Assembly (NCBI RefSeq): GCF_026242055.1
Contig: NZ_JAPJDL010000036.1
Coordinates: forward strand, 1-64,000
Direction: 5' to 3'
From: Lentzea sp. NEAU-D7
GTDB taxonomy: Bacteria > Actinomycetota > Actinomycetes > Mycobacteriales > Pseudonocardiaceae
DNA length: 64,000 bases
The translations under genes and the position numbers were made by a program. The notes beneath the pieces are model-generated. The model was given only the letters and a program-made list of their open reading frames with translations, was not told the DNA's origin and did no database searches. How positions within the stretch are numbered: the stretch's first letter is position 1; each line of letters starts with the position of its first letter. Shown here piece by piece: positions 8,444 through 16,927 of this stretch.

Positions 8444-9406
8444 CTAGTCCGGGAACCGACCCTTCCGGCGTAGTTCGTACCGGCGTTCGGCGTAGGCGAG
8501 GTCGTCGCGCCACAGCCGTGCCGCGGCCCAGCGCATGACCGGACGCAACGCTCCCGCCGCAGGCTTGGCCAGCGCGAACCCGGGACGGTCCGAGTGCGCG
8601 ATGGTCGCCTCCACCACCGCTGTGCGGCCGTCGCGGATCGGGGTCGCGTGCGTCTCGACGACGCTGCCCTCACCCTCTCCCTCGACGATGTGCATCACGA
8701 CGGTGCGCGGCTCGGGGCAGGTGAAGGCGGCGACGACCGGGACGCCGACGCGGCCGGCGAGCCGGAACGTCACCTCCACCAGGAAGCGGTCGTCCTCCTC
8801 GGTGGGGGTCTCCAGGACGTGCAGGTTCGCGAACGAGTAGGGGTGGAACCACGCGCCGTGCCACGGGTCGAGGCGGTTCGCGACCACGTCCTCCGGATCG
8901 CAGCGGCCGATGAGCGTGGCGACCGCGTCGATCGATCCCGCGGGCGGTCGCTGCGGCAGCACGGGGGCGGACAGGGGCTCCTCGCCCCCGGCCTGGTCGA
9001 GGCGGACCCACACCAGCACGCCGTCGTCGTGCGCGGGGAACGGCGTCCAGGCTCCGAACCGGGTGCCGTCGAGCGCGAGGCCGTGCCAGCGGCAGATCAG
9101 CTTGCCCTCGGCCACGGCACCGTCGCACAGCGGAGCACCGAGGTGGGGGCACGAGCCGGAACCGGCCATGAGCACGCCGTGGGGCCCGCGCCAGAGCACG
9201 ACCTCCTGACCCGCGATCGTGCGTCCGCACGGTTTGCCCTTCACGACGTCACGGCTCGCCCCGGCGACGTACCAGTTGCCGGACGGTCGCGCGGTGGCGC
9301 GCTTGAGCGCCGCCTCGATCAGCGCGGGCTTGGCGTCCTGCCACGTCGGCCGCTGCTCGCGCCACGGCGGGCTGTCGTAGACCCGCAGCGGGATCCGGTC
9401 GCGCAT
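8444..9406 (-). CDS. Rieske 2Fe-2S protein, DUF5914 type, of the carotenoid cluster
   Basis: A 320-residue Rieske oxygenase-like protein. The cluster ligands are in CPHLGAPL and CRWHG, the C-x-H...C-x2-H pattern. A later HGAWFH in the helical part gives an H-x4-H pair suited to a mononuclear iron site. Proteins of this kind (DUF5914 C-terminus) sit beside phytoene synthase in many actinobacteria; their reaction is not established as far as I know. Oxidation of a carotenoid is the obvious proposal. The start is the ATG at 9406, preceded by AGAGAGGAAG. It follows crtB by 13 bases and is surely in the same transcript. Confidence 0.8.
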   Translation of the reverse strand: MRDRIPLRVYDSPPWREQRPTWQDAKPALIEAALKRATARPSGNWYVAGASRDVVKGKPCGRTIAGQEVVLWRGPHGVLMAGSGSCPHLGAPLCDGAVAEGKLICRWHGLALDGTRFGAWTPFPAHDDGVLVWVRLDQAGGEEPLSAPVLPQRPPAGSIDAVATLIGRCDPEDVVANRLDPWHGAWFHPYSFANLHVLETPTEEDDRFLVEVTFRLAGRVGVPVVAAFTCPEPRTVVMHIVEGEGEGSVVETHATPIRDGRTAVVEATIAHSDRPGFALAKPAAGALRPVMRWAAARLWRDDLAYAERRYELRRKGRFPD

Positions 9407-9419
9407 GGTCTTCCTCTCT

Positions 9420-10346
9420 TCAGGCCGCACGGGCGAACACCGCCCTCGCCAGAGCGGGCAGGGCGACGGCGAGGCGCCTGCCGTTCGACACGACCACGCG
9501 GCGCGACAGCACGTCGCAGTCCGCGTGCTCGACGAGGTCGAGGATCCGGCCGTAGAGCCGGTAGGCGGTGAGCACGCACGGCCTGGAGCGCGGCGCGAGC
9601 ATGCCGATGCCCGGCCAGGCCCGCTCGTAGACCTCGCGCGCCCTGCGCACCTGGTCCCTCAGCGCGGCCCGCACCTGCTGGTCGGCCCGGCCCTCCGCCC
9701 GCGCGCGCAGCAGTCGTTCCCGGTCGACGCCGAACGCCGCGAGCTCGTCGGCGGGCAGGTACACCCGGCCGCGGTCGAGGTCCTCGCCGATGTCGCGGAT
9801 GAAGTTGGTGAGCTGGAACGCGACGCCGAGCGCGGCCGCCGCGGGCTCCGCCTCCTCGCGGGGCACGGTGGTGCCGAGCACCGGGAGTACCTGCAGGCCG
9901 ATCACGGCGGCGGATCCGTGGACGTACCGTTCGAGGTCGGCGAAAGTGGGGTAGTCGGTGACGGTGAGATCCATCCGCATCGACTCCATGAAGTCCTGGA
10001 AATGCCGAACCGGGATGTCGTAGCGGTGCACGGTGTCGACGAGCGCCGCCAGCACCGGGTCGTCCGTCGCCCCGTCCCTCAGCGCGGTCTGCAGCCGCCC
10101 GTCGATCGCCAGGAGCTCGGCGGACTTCTCGTCCGGTCCACTGTGGAGATCGTCGACGACGTCGTCCACCCATCGGGCGAACCCGTACAGCGCGTGCACG
10201 GCGGGCCGTTGCTCCGCGCTGAGCAACCTGGTTGCCAGGTAATAGGTCCGGCCGTGCTGGGCGTTGAGCTCACGGCAGCGCCGGTACGCGTCGCGCAACG
10301 CCGGTGCGGTGACACCCGCGGCGTCCAGTTCGCGTTCAGCCGACAT
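9420..10346 (-). CDS. crtB: Phytoene synthase
   Basis: This 308-residue enzyme joins two geranylgeranyl diphosphates into phytoene. The first Asp-rich motif is in YGFARWVDDVVDD (near residue 60) and the second in NFIRDIGEDLDRGRVYLP (near residue 185). Both bind the diphosphate-Mg2+ clusters. Length is normal for the squalene/phytoene synthase family. The ATG at 10346 is preceded by AAAGGA. It is transcribed away from crtE across a 143-bp shared promoter region and leads the crtB-Rieske block. The WhiB and LitR-like genes follow on the same strand with their own promoter. Confidence 0.95.
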   Translation of the reverse strand: MSAERELDAAGVTAPALRDAYRRCRELNAQHGRTYYLATRLLSAEQRPAVHALYGFARWVDDVVDDLHSGPDEKSAELLAIDGRLQTALRDGATDDPVLAALVDTVHRYDIPVRHFQDFMESMRMDLTVTDYPTFADLERYVHGSAAVIGLQVLPVLGTTVPREEAEPAAAALGVAFQLTNFIRDIGEDLDRGRVYLPADELAAFGVDRERLLRARAEGRADQQVRAALRDQVRRAREVYERAWPGIGMLAPRSRPCVLTAYRLYGRILDLVEHADCDVLSRRVVVSNGRRLAVALPALARAVFARAA

Positions 10347-10489
10347 CAGCTGTCCTTTCGCGGAGGAGGTTGCTCCACGCTAAGTCCGGGAGTTGCCCTC
10401 CGCACAACGGCGGTGCTCATCATGCAGATACCCCGCCGCGCTGCTTAGCTCGAAAAGCCGAACACCGACCCACTCCCGGGGGAACGCCG
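10347..10489. promoter_or_regulatory. Divergent crtB/crtE promoter region
   Basis: The 143-bp gap must hold promoters for both directions. Candidate control elements are a spaced inverted repeat, GCTAAG at 10379-10384 and CTTAGC at 10444-10449. A TTGCCC at 10393 could be a plus-strand -35. No copy of the 8381-8419 inverted repeat is seen here. In relatives this is where a LitR/CarH-type repressor or an ECF sigma factor makes carotenoid synthesis light-dependent. Confidence 0.45.
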
Positions 10490-11566
10490 ATGTCGCTGCT
10501 GACCAGCGTGGATGCTCGCACGTCGCAGGTGGACGACTTCCGCGTCCTGCTCGACGGCGCACTGCACGACTTCCTGCTCGCGAGGCAGGACCTCGCTCCT
10601 GAGCTCGCCGCCGAGCTGCGGGAGCTGATCCTCGCCGGTGGCAAGAGGATCAGGCCCACGTTCGCCTGGTGGGGATGGCGTGCGGGAGGCGGCTCGCCCC
10701 CCGTCGACGCCGTGGTGCAGGCGATGGTGGCGCTGGAACTGCTGCAATGCTGCGCGCTCGTGCACGACGACGTGATGGACCGGTCGGCGACCAGGCGGGG
10801 CAAGCCGTCGGTGCACGAGTCCTTCGCGGCGCGGCACCGGCGTGAACGGTGGGCCGCGAGCGCCCGCCAGTACGGCGACTCCGCGGCGATCCTGGTCGGC
10901 GACCTCGCGCTCGCGTGGGCGGACGACGCGCTGGTGACCGCCGGCCTGTCCGCCGAGGCGCTGAGCCGCGCCTGGGGACCGTGGCAGGCGATGCGGACCG
11001 AGATGATCATGGGGCAGCACCTCGACCTCCTCGCGGTCGCACGGCGCGAGGAGTCGCTGGAGCACGCCGTCCGCGTGGCGGCGCTGAAGACCGCCGCCTA
11101 CACGGTGGAACGGCCGCTGCACCTCGGTGCCGCCCTCGCGGGAGCCGACGACGACGTCGTGGACTGCCTGCGTGCCTACGGCCACGACATCGGCGTCGCC
11201 TTCCAGCTGAGGGACGACCTGATCGGTGTGTTCGGCGACTCCTCGGTCACCGGCAAGCCGGTGGGGGAGGACCTGAGGGAGGGCAAGCGGACGCCGTTGA
11301 TGTCCATCGCCCTTTCCCGCGCGCAGGGCAAACCCGCCGCGCAGCGGTTGCTCCGCCGATGCCTGGAGAGCGGCACCGTCAGCGAGCGGACCGTCAACGA
11401 CGTGCGCGCTCTGCTCGTGGAGCTCGGGGCCGTCGCCGCTGTGGAGAAGCACATCGAGAAACTGGCAGGGTCCGGGATGGCGGCGCTGGAACGCGCGGCC
11501 ATCCCCAGCGACGTGCGTCATGAACTGATGCGCCTCGCTGACCGTGCCGTGACGCGAACGACCTGA
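10490..11566 (+). CDS. crtE: Geranylgeranyl diphosphate synthase
   Basis: This 358-residue trans-prenyltransferase has GGKRIRP (substrate diphosphate binding), the first Asp-rich motif in LVHDDVMDRSATRRG, and the second in FQLRDDLIGVFGD. These chelate Mg2+ for chain elongation. It supplies the C20 precursor for CrtB. The frame is open upstream, but the ATG at 10490 follows GGGGGAACGCC and begins where family homology begins. It heads the crtE-crtI-DUF3253 operon; crtI starts 10 bases downstream. Confidence 0.93.
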   Translation: MSLLTSVDARTSQVDDFRVLLDGALHDFLLARQDLAPELAAELRELILAGGKRIRPTFAWWGWRAGGGSPPVDAVVQAMVALELLQCCALVHDDVMDRSATRRGKPSVHESFAARHRRERWAASARQYGDSAAILVGDLALAWADDALVTAGLSAEALSRAWGPWQAMRTEMIMGQHLDLLAVARREESLEHAVRVAALKTAAYTVERPLHLGAALAGADDDVVDCLRAYGHDIGVAFQLRDDLIGVFGDSSVTGKPVGEDLREGKRTPLMSIALSRAQGKPAAQRLLRRCLESGTVSERTVNDVRALLVELGAVAAVEKHIEKLAGSGMAALERAAIPSDVRHELMRLADRAVTRTT

Positions 11567-11576
11567 GGGGAACGCA

Positions 11577-13040
11577 GTGGTGCACGTGGTGAAAGGCCGC
11601 ACGGACCGGGTGGTCGTGGTCGGTGCGGGACTCTCGGGGCTCTCGGCGGCGCTGCACCTGCGCGGCGCCGGGCACGAGGTGACGGTCGTCGAGCGGCAGC
11701 CGCACCCCGGCGGGCTCGCGGGCCGGCTCGACGTCGCCGGTCACCGGATCGACACCGGGCCGACCGTGCTGACGATGCCGGAACTGCTGGACGACGCGTT
11801 CGCCGCGGTGGGCCACAAGCGCGAGGACCACCTGGAACTGCTGCCGCTGCACCCCGCCTACCGCGCGGCGTTCGCCGACGGCACGGCGCTGGACGTGCAC
11901 ACCGACGCGGACCGCATGGAGCAGGCGGTGCGCGACTTCGCGGGGGACCGCGAGGCCCAGGGTTACCGCGACCTGCGGGCGTGGCTCACGAAGCTCTACG
12001 AGGTGGAGCGCGACAGGTTCATCGGCGCGAGCTTCGACTCGCCCCTCGACCTCGTCGGCCCCGACCTGCTGAGGCTCACCCGGCTCGGCGGCTTCGGCTC
12101 GCTGGGCAAGGCGGTGGGGCGGTTCCTGCGCGACGACCGCCTCCGGCGCGTGTTCACCTTCCAGGCGCTCTACGCCGGCGTCGCACCGAACGACGCGCTC
12201 GCCGCCTACGCCGTCATCGCGTACATGGACACAGTCGCGGGCGTGTGGTTCCCGCGCGGCGGCATGCGCGCCGTGCCTCAGGCGCTGGCCGACGCGGCCG
12301 CCGAAGCCGGGGTCGAGTTCCACTACGGCGTCGAGGTCGAGGAGCTCGAACGCGTCGGTCACCGCGTGAACGCCGTGCGCACGGCCGACGCCCGGATCGC
12401 CTGCGACGCCGTCGTCCTGGCCACCGGGCCCGCCCAGAGCACCCGGCTGCTGCGTGGCGAACCGCGCCGGATCCTGCCGTTGCGCTGGTCGCCGTCCGCG
12501 GTGGTCGTGCACCTGAGCTCCAGCCGGGTGGTGGACGACCTCGCCCACCACACGATCTCCTTCGGCGACAAGTGGAACGGCACTTTCGACGAGATCATCC
12601 GGCAGGGGAGGCTGATGAGCGACCCGTCGTTGCTGCTCACCACGCCCACGCTGACCGACCCCGCGCTGGCACCGGAGGGCAGGCACCTGCAGTACCTGCT
12701 CGCGCCCTGCCCGAACCTCGACGCCGCCCCGCTGCGCTGGGAGTCCCTGGCCCACCGCTACGCGGAGGAGATCATGGACGAGATGGCGGCGCGCAAGCTC
12801 CTCGTCGACGCCGAGCCGCTCGCGGTCGTGACACCGGACGACTGGGCGCGCGAAGGCCAGGCCGCCGGCACGCCGTTCTCCGCCGCCCACACGTTCGGCC
12901 AGACCGGCCCGTTCCGGCCGGGGAACCTGCCGTTCCGGGACGGCAACGTCGTGCTGGCGGGCAGCGGCACGACCCCCGGCGTCGGCATCCCCCCGGTGCT
13001 GATCTCGGGCAGGCTCGCGGCGGAGCGCCTGCGGCGGTGA
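11577..13040 (+). CDS. crtI: Phytoene desaturase
   Basis: This 487-residue FAD enzyme converts phytoene to lycopene by successive desaturations. It has VVVVGAGLSGLSAALHLRGA at the N-terminus and the bacterial CrtI C-terminal signature within VVLAGSGTTPGVGIPPVLISG. The central RIDTGPTVLTMPEL segment is also typical. The start is GTG 11577, or the adjacent GTG 11580, behind GAGGGG. It is the third biosynthetic step of this cluster, feeding lycopene to CrtYc/CrtYd. The next small gene begins inside its stop codon. Confidence 0.95.
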   Translation: MVHVVKGRTDRVVVVGAGLSGLSAALHLRGAGHEVTVVERQPHPGGLAGRLDVAGHRIDTGPTVLTMPELLDDAFAAVGHKREDHLELLPLHPAYRAAFADGTALDVHTDADRMEQAVRDFAGDREAQGYRDLRAWLTKLYEVERDRFIGASFDSPLDLVGPDLLRLTRLGGFGSLGKAVGRFLRDDRLRRVFTFQALYAGVAPNDALAAYAVIAYMDTVAGVWFPRGGMRAVPQALADAAAEAGVEFHYGVEVEELERVGHRVNAVRTADARIACDAVVLATGPAQSTRLLRGEPRRILPLRWSPSAVVVHLSSSRVVDDLAHHTISFGDKWNGTFDEIIRQGRLMSDPSLLLTTPTLTDPALAPEGRHLQYLLAPCPNLDAAPLRWESLAHRYAEEIMDEMAARKLLVDAEPLAVVTPDDWAREGQAAGTPFSAAHTFGQTGPFRPGNLPFRDGNVVLAGSGTTPGVGIPPVLISGRLAAERLRR

Positions 13041-13288
13041 GCACCGTCGAGCAGCGGCTGGAACGCGCGATCCTGGACCTGGTCGAGGCCCGCGGACCGG
13101 AGAAGTCGATCTGCCCGTCCGAGGCCGCGCGCGTTGTCGGCGCGGACGGGTGGCGCGACCTCATTCACCCTGCGCGCGCGGTCGCACGAGAGCTCGCCGC
13201 TCAGGGCCGGGTCGTGGTCACCAGTGGCGATCAGGTCCTGTCACCCGCCGAGGAGTGGCGCGGACCCGTTCGCATCCGCCGCCCGTGA
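13037..13288 (+). CDS. DUF3253 family small protein
   Basis: An 83-residue protein begins at GTG 13037, which overlaps the crtI stop in a GTGA. The segment GPEKSICPSEAARVVG, followed by WRDLIHPARAVARELAAQGRVVVTSGDQVL, matches the DUF3253 winged-helix-like domain as I know it. The Cys-Pro-Ser-Glu-Ala core is its hallmark. No function is established. The overlap implies it is co-translated with crtI, although the family occurs in many unrelated contexts. Confidence 0.75.
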   Translation: MSTVEQRLERAILDLVEARGPEKSICPSEAARVVGADGWRDLIHPARAVARELAAQGRVVVTSGDQVLSPAEEWRGPVRIRRP

Positions 13289-13315
13289 GAGCGCTTTCTC
13301 GCCTAGGGTGAGGAG

Positions 13316-14689
13316 ATGAGGCGGGCGCTGGCGTCATCCCTGGCCGCTGTTGTCCTGGTGCTCTCGGGAGGTGCGGCGCACGCCGACCCTCCGAGTCGCA
13401 TCGCGTGGGCGCCGTGCCAGGACAACCCCGAGGGTGAGTGCGGGACGCTGAGCGTGCCGCTGGATTGGAAGAAGCCCCGGGGTCAGCGCGTCGACCTCGC
13501 TGTCGCACGTCATCGCGCGACCGATCCGGCACGACGGCTGGGTGTGCTGGTGGTCGACCCCGGCGGACCTGGAGGTTCGGCGGCGCAGTTCGCGCTCTCC
13601 GGCCTGTTCAGCCCCGAGATCCGGGCCCGGTTCGACATCGTCGGCGTCGACCAGCGGGGCACGGGCGGCAGCCTGGCGATCCGCTGCGCCGACCTCCTGC
13701 CCGGCGGGCCGTCGACCCGTCCTCAGGACGAGACCGCGTTCGCCGCGTTGCTGCGGCACAACCAGGACGTGCTCACGCGGTGCCGCGAACGCAGCGGGCT
13801 GATCTTCGACCACGCCGACGGCGCCACCGTGGCCAGGGACCTGGACGCGGCCCGGCGAGCACTGGGCGAACGGAGGATCAGCTACTTCGGGCTGTCGTAC
13901 GGCACGGTGTTCGGTCAGGCCTACGCCGAGATGTTCGGCCGCAACCTCCGCGCGATGGTCCTCGACAGCGTCGTCGACCACAGCGCGGACCTCGCGCGGT
14001 TCGTGGGAGACCGGGCCGCTGCCTCGGACGACGCGTTCAGGGAGTTCGAGAAGTGGTGTGCGGGCACGGACTCCTGCGTGCTGCACGGGCAGGACGTCCG
14101 CGCGGCCTGGGAAGCGGCCCTCGTCCGGGCCGACGGCGAACCGGGCGGGCGGCAGAGGCTGCTCGACGACATGTACTTCGCGTTGCGCGACCCCGACTGG
14201 GTCTGGGCGGCGGACCTGGTCACCGGCGGCACGGGGCTGCGCGCCCAGGCCTTCGAACCCAACTACGAGTCGGTGCGCCTGGCCTCGGTGTGCCAGGACT
14301 TCTCCCTGCGCGTCAGGAACTTCCGCGAGTACCAGCGGCTGCGGGCCGAGGAGCTCCGCCGATCGCCGATCATGCGCGGCAGCTTCCTCGGCCACGACGA
14401 GGCCACCGCGTGCATCGGTGTTCCCGGACCGCCCGCCAACCCGCCCCACCGCCTCGACCTCGGCGACGCGCCGACGATCCTGGTGGTCAACGCGAGGTAC
14501 GACCCGACGACCCCGCACGCGTGGGCCGTCAACGTCCAGCGGCAGGCGCCGCGCACCACCGCCTTGCTGACCTACGAGGGGTGGGGCCACATCGCCTACC
14601 CCCGCAGCGCCTGCACGCGCGGCGGGGTCGACGACTACCTGGTCGAGCTGAGGGTTCCCGCGGTCAGCTGCCCCGCCGTGCCCCGGTGA
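13316..14689 (+). CDS. Secreted alpha/beta hydrolase, TAP-like
   Basis: A 457-residue exported hydrolase. Residues 1-23 form a signal peptide ending AHA-DP. The oxyanion region DPGGPGGSA and the nucleophile elbow YFGLSYGT (G-x-S-x-G) identify an alpha/beta-hydrolase. The C-terminal EGWGHIAYPRSACTR stretch, with the catalytic His, is the TAP-like domain of streptomycete tripeptidyl aminopeptidases. It should cleave short peptides, or esters, outside the cell. Its last 26 bases overlap the convergent GH1 gene. It is 27 bases from the DUF3253 gene, so read-through from the crtE operon is possible. Confidence 0.85.
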   Translation: MRRALASSLAAVVLVLSGGAAHADPPSRIAWAPCQDNPEGECGTLSVPLDWKKPRGQRVDLAVARHRATDPARRLGVLVVDPGGPGGSAAQFALSGLFSPEIRARFDIVGVDQRGTGGSLAIRCADLLPGGPSTRPQDETAFAALLRHNQDVLTRCRERSGLIFDHADGATVARDLDAARRALGERRISYFGLSYGTVFGQAYAEMFGRNLRAMVLDSVVDHSADLARFVGDRAAASDDAFREFEKWCAGTDSCVLHGQDVRAAWEAALVRADGEPGGRQRLLDDMYFALRDPDWVWAADLVTGGTGLRAQAFEPNYESVRLASVCQDFSLRVRNFREYQRLRAEELRRSPIMRGSFLGHDEATACIGVPGPPANPPHRLDLGDAPTILVVNARYDPTTPHAWAVNVQRQAPRTTALLTYEGWGHIAYPRSACTRGGVDDYLVELRVPAVSCPAVPR

Positions 14690-16016
14690 TGAAGTCGCGG
14701 TACCAGCGGTAGCTGGCCCGCGGCGTGCGTTCCAGCGTCTGGTAGTCGACGTGCACCAGGCCGAACCGGTGCTTGTAGCCGTGCGCCCACTCGAAGTTGT
14801 CGAGCAGCGACCAGCAGAAGTACCCGCGCAGGTCGACGTCCGCCGCCTGCGCCGCCGCGATGTGGTCGCGCAGGTAGGCGATGCGGTCGGTGTCCTCGAA
14901 GCCCTCCACGTCGGGGTAGACGCAGCCGTTCTCGGTGACGTAGACCGGCGGCAGATCGGGGTGCCGTGCCTTGAGGTCCGCCAGCGCGGTCGTCATGCCG
15001 GCCGGTTCGACGGGCCAGCCCATGCCGGTGCGCGGGACGTCGGGCAGCTGCGTCGTGTCGACGCCGATGTCGTGCGCCGTGCGCTTGGCGGGGTCGGGCT
15101 CGCGGTGCGGCGCGTCGGCGACGTGCAGCCGGTAGTAGTAGTTGAGGCCCACGTAGTCCAGCGGCTGCCCGATGATCTCCAGGTCGCCGTCCTGCCGGAA
15201 CGAGAAGTCGCTGATCCCGGCGAACATCGACGTCAGCTCGTCCGGGTAGGCGGAGCCGAACAGCGGGTCGGTGAACTGCCGGCGCAGCAGGACGTCCTGG
15301 CGGTTCGCGGCGGCGACGTCGGCGGGCGAGTCCGTGACGGGCACGGTGGGGGACTGGTTGAGCACGATCCCGAACTCCTGCTCGGGCAGACCGTTCGCCC
15401 GCATGGACCGCACGGCGAGGCCGTGGCCCAGCAGGAGGTGGTGCACCGCGGCCAGCGCGCCGTGGCCCTCGCGCGCGCCGGGGGCGTGCCTGCCTTCGCC
15501 GTAGCCCACGATCGAGGAGCAGTACGGTTCGTTCAGCGTGGTCCACTTCCTGACCACGTCACCGAGTTCCTCGTGCACGACGGCGGCGTAGTCGGCGAAC
15601 CTGAGGGCCGTGTCGCGGTTGCGCCAGCCGCCCTCGTCCTCCAGCGCCTGGGGCAGGTCCCAGTGGTACAGCGTGAGGAACGGCTCGATCCCCTTGCCCA
15701 GCAACGCCTCGACGAGCCGCCGGTAGAAGTCGAGGCCACGCCGCTCGACCTTGCCGTGCCCGTCGGGCATGATCCGCGACCACGAGACCGAGAACCGGTA
15801 CGCGTCGACACCCAGGCCGGCGAGCAGCTGGACGTCCTCTGCCCAGCGGTGGTAGTGGTCCGCGGCCACGTCCCCGGTGTCGCCGGACGCGATGGCACCG
15901 GGTACCCGGGCGAAGGTGTCCCAGATGGACGGGCCGCGGCCGTCGAGCCGCGCCGCTCCTTCGATCTGATAGGCCGAGGTCGCCACGCCCCAGCGAAAAC
16001 CGTCCGGAAAGCTCAC
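14664..16016 (-). CDS. GH1 family beta-glucosidase
   Basis: This 450-residue enzyme is a glycoside hydrolase family 1 member, cytoplasmic and without signal peptide. The N-terminus FRWGVATSAYQIEGA, the acid/base glutamate in WTTLNEP and the nucleophile glutamate in VYVTENG are all present. It should release glucose from imported beta-glucosides such as cellobiose. I chose GTG 16016 because TTTGGAG lies 6 bases upstream; a TTG at 16028 is in frame. It is the last gene of an operon with two ABC permeases and a binding protein. Confidence 0.93.
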   Translation of the reverse strand: MSFPDGFRWGVATSAYQIEGAARLDGRGPSIWDTFARVPGAIASGDTGDVAADHYHRWAEDVQLLAGLGVDAYRFSVSWSRIMPDGHGKVERRGLDFYRRLVEALLGKGIEPFLTLYHWDLPQALEDEGGWRNRDTALRFADYAAVVHEELGDVVRKWTTLNEPYCSSIVGYGEGRHAPGAREGHGALAAVHHLLLGHGLAVRSMRANGLPEQEFGIVLNQSPTVPVTDSPADVAAANRQDVLLRRQFTDPLFGSAYPDELTSMFAGISDFSFRQDGDLEIIGQPLDYVGLNYYYRLHVADAPHREPDPAKRTAHDIGVDTTQLPDVPRTGMGWPVEPAGMTTALADLKARHPDLPPVYVTENGCVYPDVEGFEDTDRIAYLRDHIAAAQAADVDLRGYFCWSLLDNFEWAHGYKHRFGLVHVDYQTLERTPRASYRWYRDFITGARRGS

Positions 16017-16035
16017 AGCAGTCTCCAAAAGAAAG

Positions 16036-16923
16036 TCAGCCCTTGACGGCGCCGGACATGATGCCGCCGACGATCTGACGGCCGAACAACAGGAACACGG
16101 CCAGCACGGGCACCGTGCCGATCGTCGCGGCGGTCAGCACCAGCGTGTAGTCGGTGGTGTAGCCACTGGCCAAGGTGGACAGCGCGGTCTGCACGGTCGG
16201 GTTCTCCGGCGTGAGGACGACCAGAGGCCAGAAGAAGTCGTTCCACGCCTGCATGAACGTGAACAGGCCCAGCACGGCCGCCGCCGGGCGGGCCGCGGGC
16301 AGCGCGACGTGCCAGAACAGCCGCAGCGAGTGGCAGCCGTCCATCCGGCCCGCCTCCAGCAGCTCGTCCGGGATCGCCCGCTCGAAGTACTGGCGCATGA
16401 AGAACACGCCGAACGCGGTCACGAGCCCCGGCACGATGACCGCGTGGATCTCACCGGCCCAGCCGAACTCGGCCATCATCATGTAGAGCGGGATGATGCC
16501 GAGCTCGGTCGGGATCGCCTGCGTGCCGATGATGAGCAGCAGCAACACGTTGCGGCCGCGGAACTTGAGCTTGGCGAACGCGAAGCCCGCCAGCGTCGAG
16601 AACAGCACCACCGAGACGGTCACGGTGCCCGCCACCACGATCGAGTTCACCAGCGCCAGCGCGAAGTCGGTGGTGTCGAAGACGCGGGCGATGTTCGCGA
16701 AGAGGTGCCCGCCCGGCACCAGGACCGGCGGCACGCTGTCGATCGCGTCCGGTGTCTGCGAGGACACCACGAACGACCAGTACACCGGGAAGGCCGACCC
16801 GGCCAGCACGGCGATCAGCGCGGCGTAGGTCCACGGCCCCGCGACGCGCCGGGCCAGCCTGCGCGCCCTCGTCGCGGGACCGGTGGGCCGCACCGGTGCG
16901 GGACGTTCCAGCACAGCGGTCAT
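16036..16923 (-). CDS. Sugar ABC transporter permease, MalG/CebG type
   Basis: This 295-residue inner-membrane protein has six predicted helices. The EAA loop (ELLEAGRMDGCHSLRLFWHVALP) contacts the ATPase. It belongs to the CUT1 carbohydrate importers. No ATP-binding subunit is encoded here. Actinomycete CUT1 systems commonly share one MsiK-type ATPase encoded elsewhere, which probably applies. The ATG at 16923 follows CGGAGTGA. It lies 4 bases after the partner permease gene and 19 bases before the GH1 gene. Confidence 0.9.
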   Translation of the reverse strand: MTAVLERPAPVRPTGPATRARRLARRVAGPWTYAALIAVLAGSAFPVYWSFVVSSQTPDAIDSVPPVLVPGGHLFANIARVFDTTDFALALVNSIVVAGTVTVSVVLFSTLAGFAFAKLKFRGRNVLLLLIIGTQAIPTELGIIPLYMMMAEFGWAGEIHAVIVPGLVTAFGVFFMRQYFERAIPDELLEAGRMDGCHSLRLFWHVALPAARPAAAVLGLFTFMQAWNDFFWPLVVLTPENPTVQTALSTLASGYTTDYTLVLTAATIGTVPVLAVFLLFGRQIVGGIMSGAVKG

Positions 16924-16927
16924 GGGG

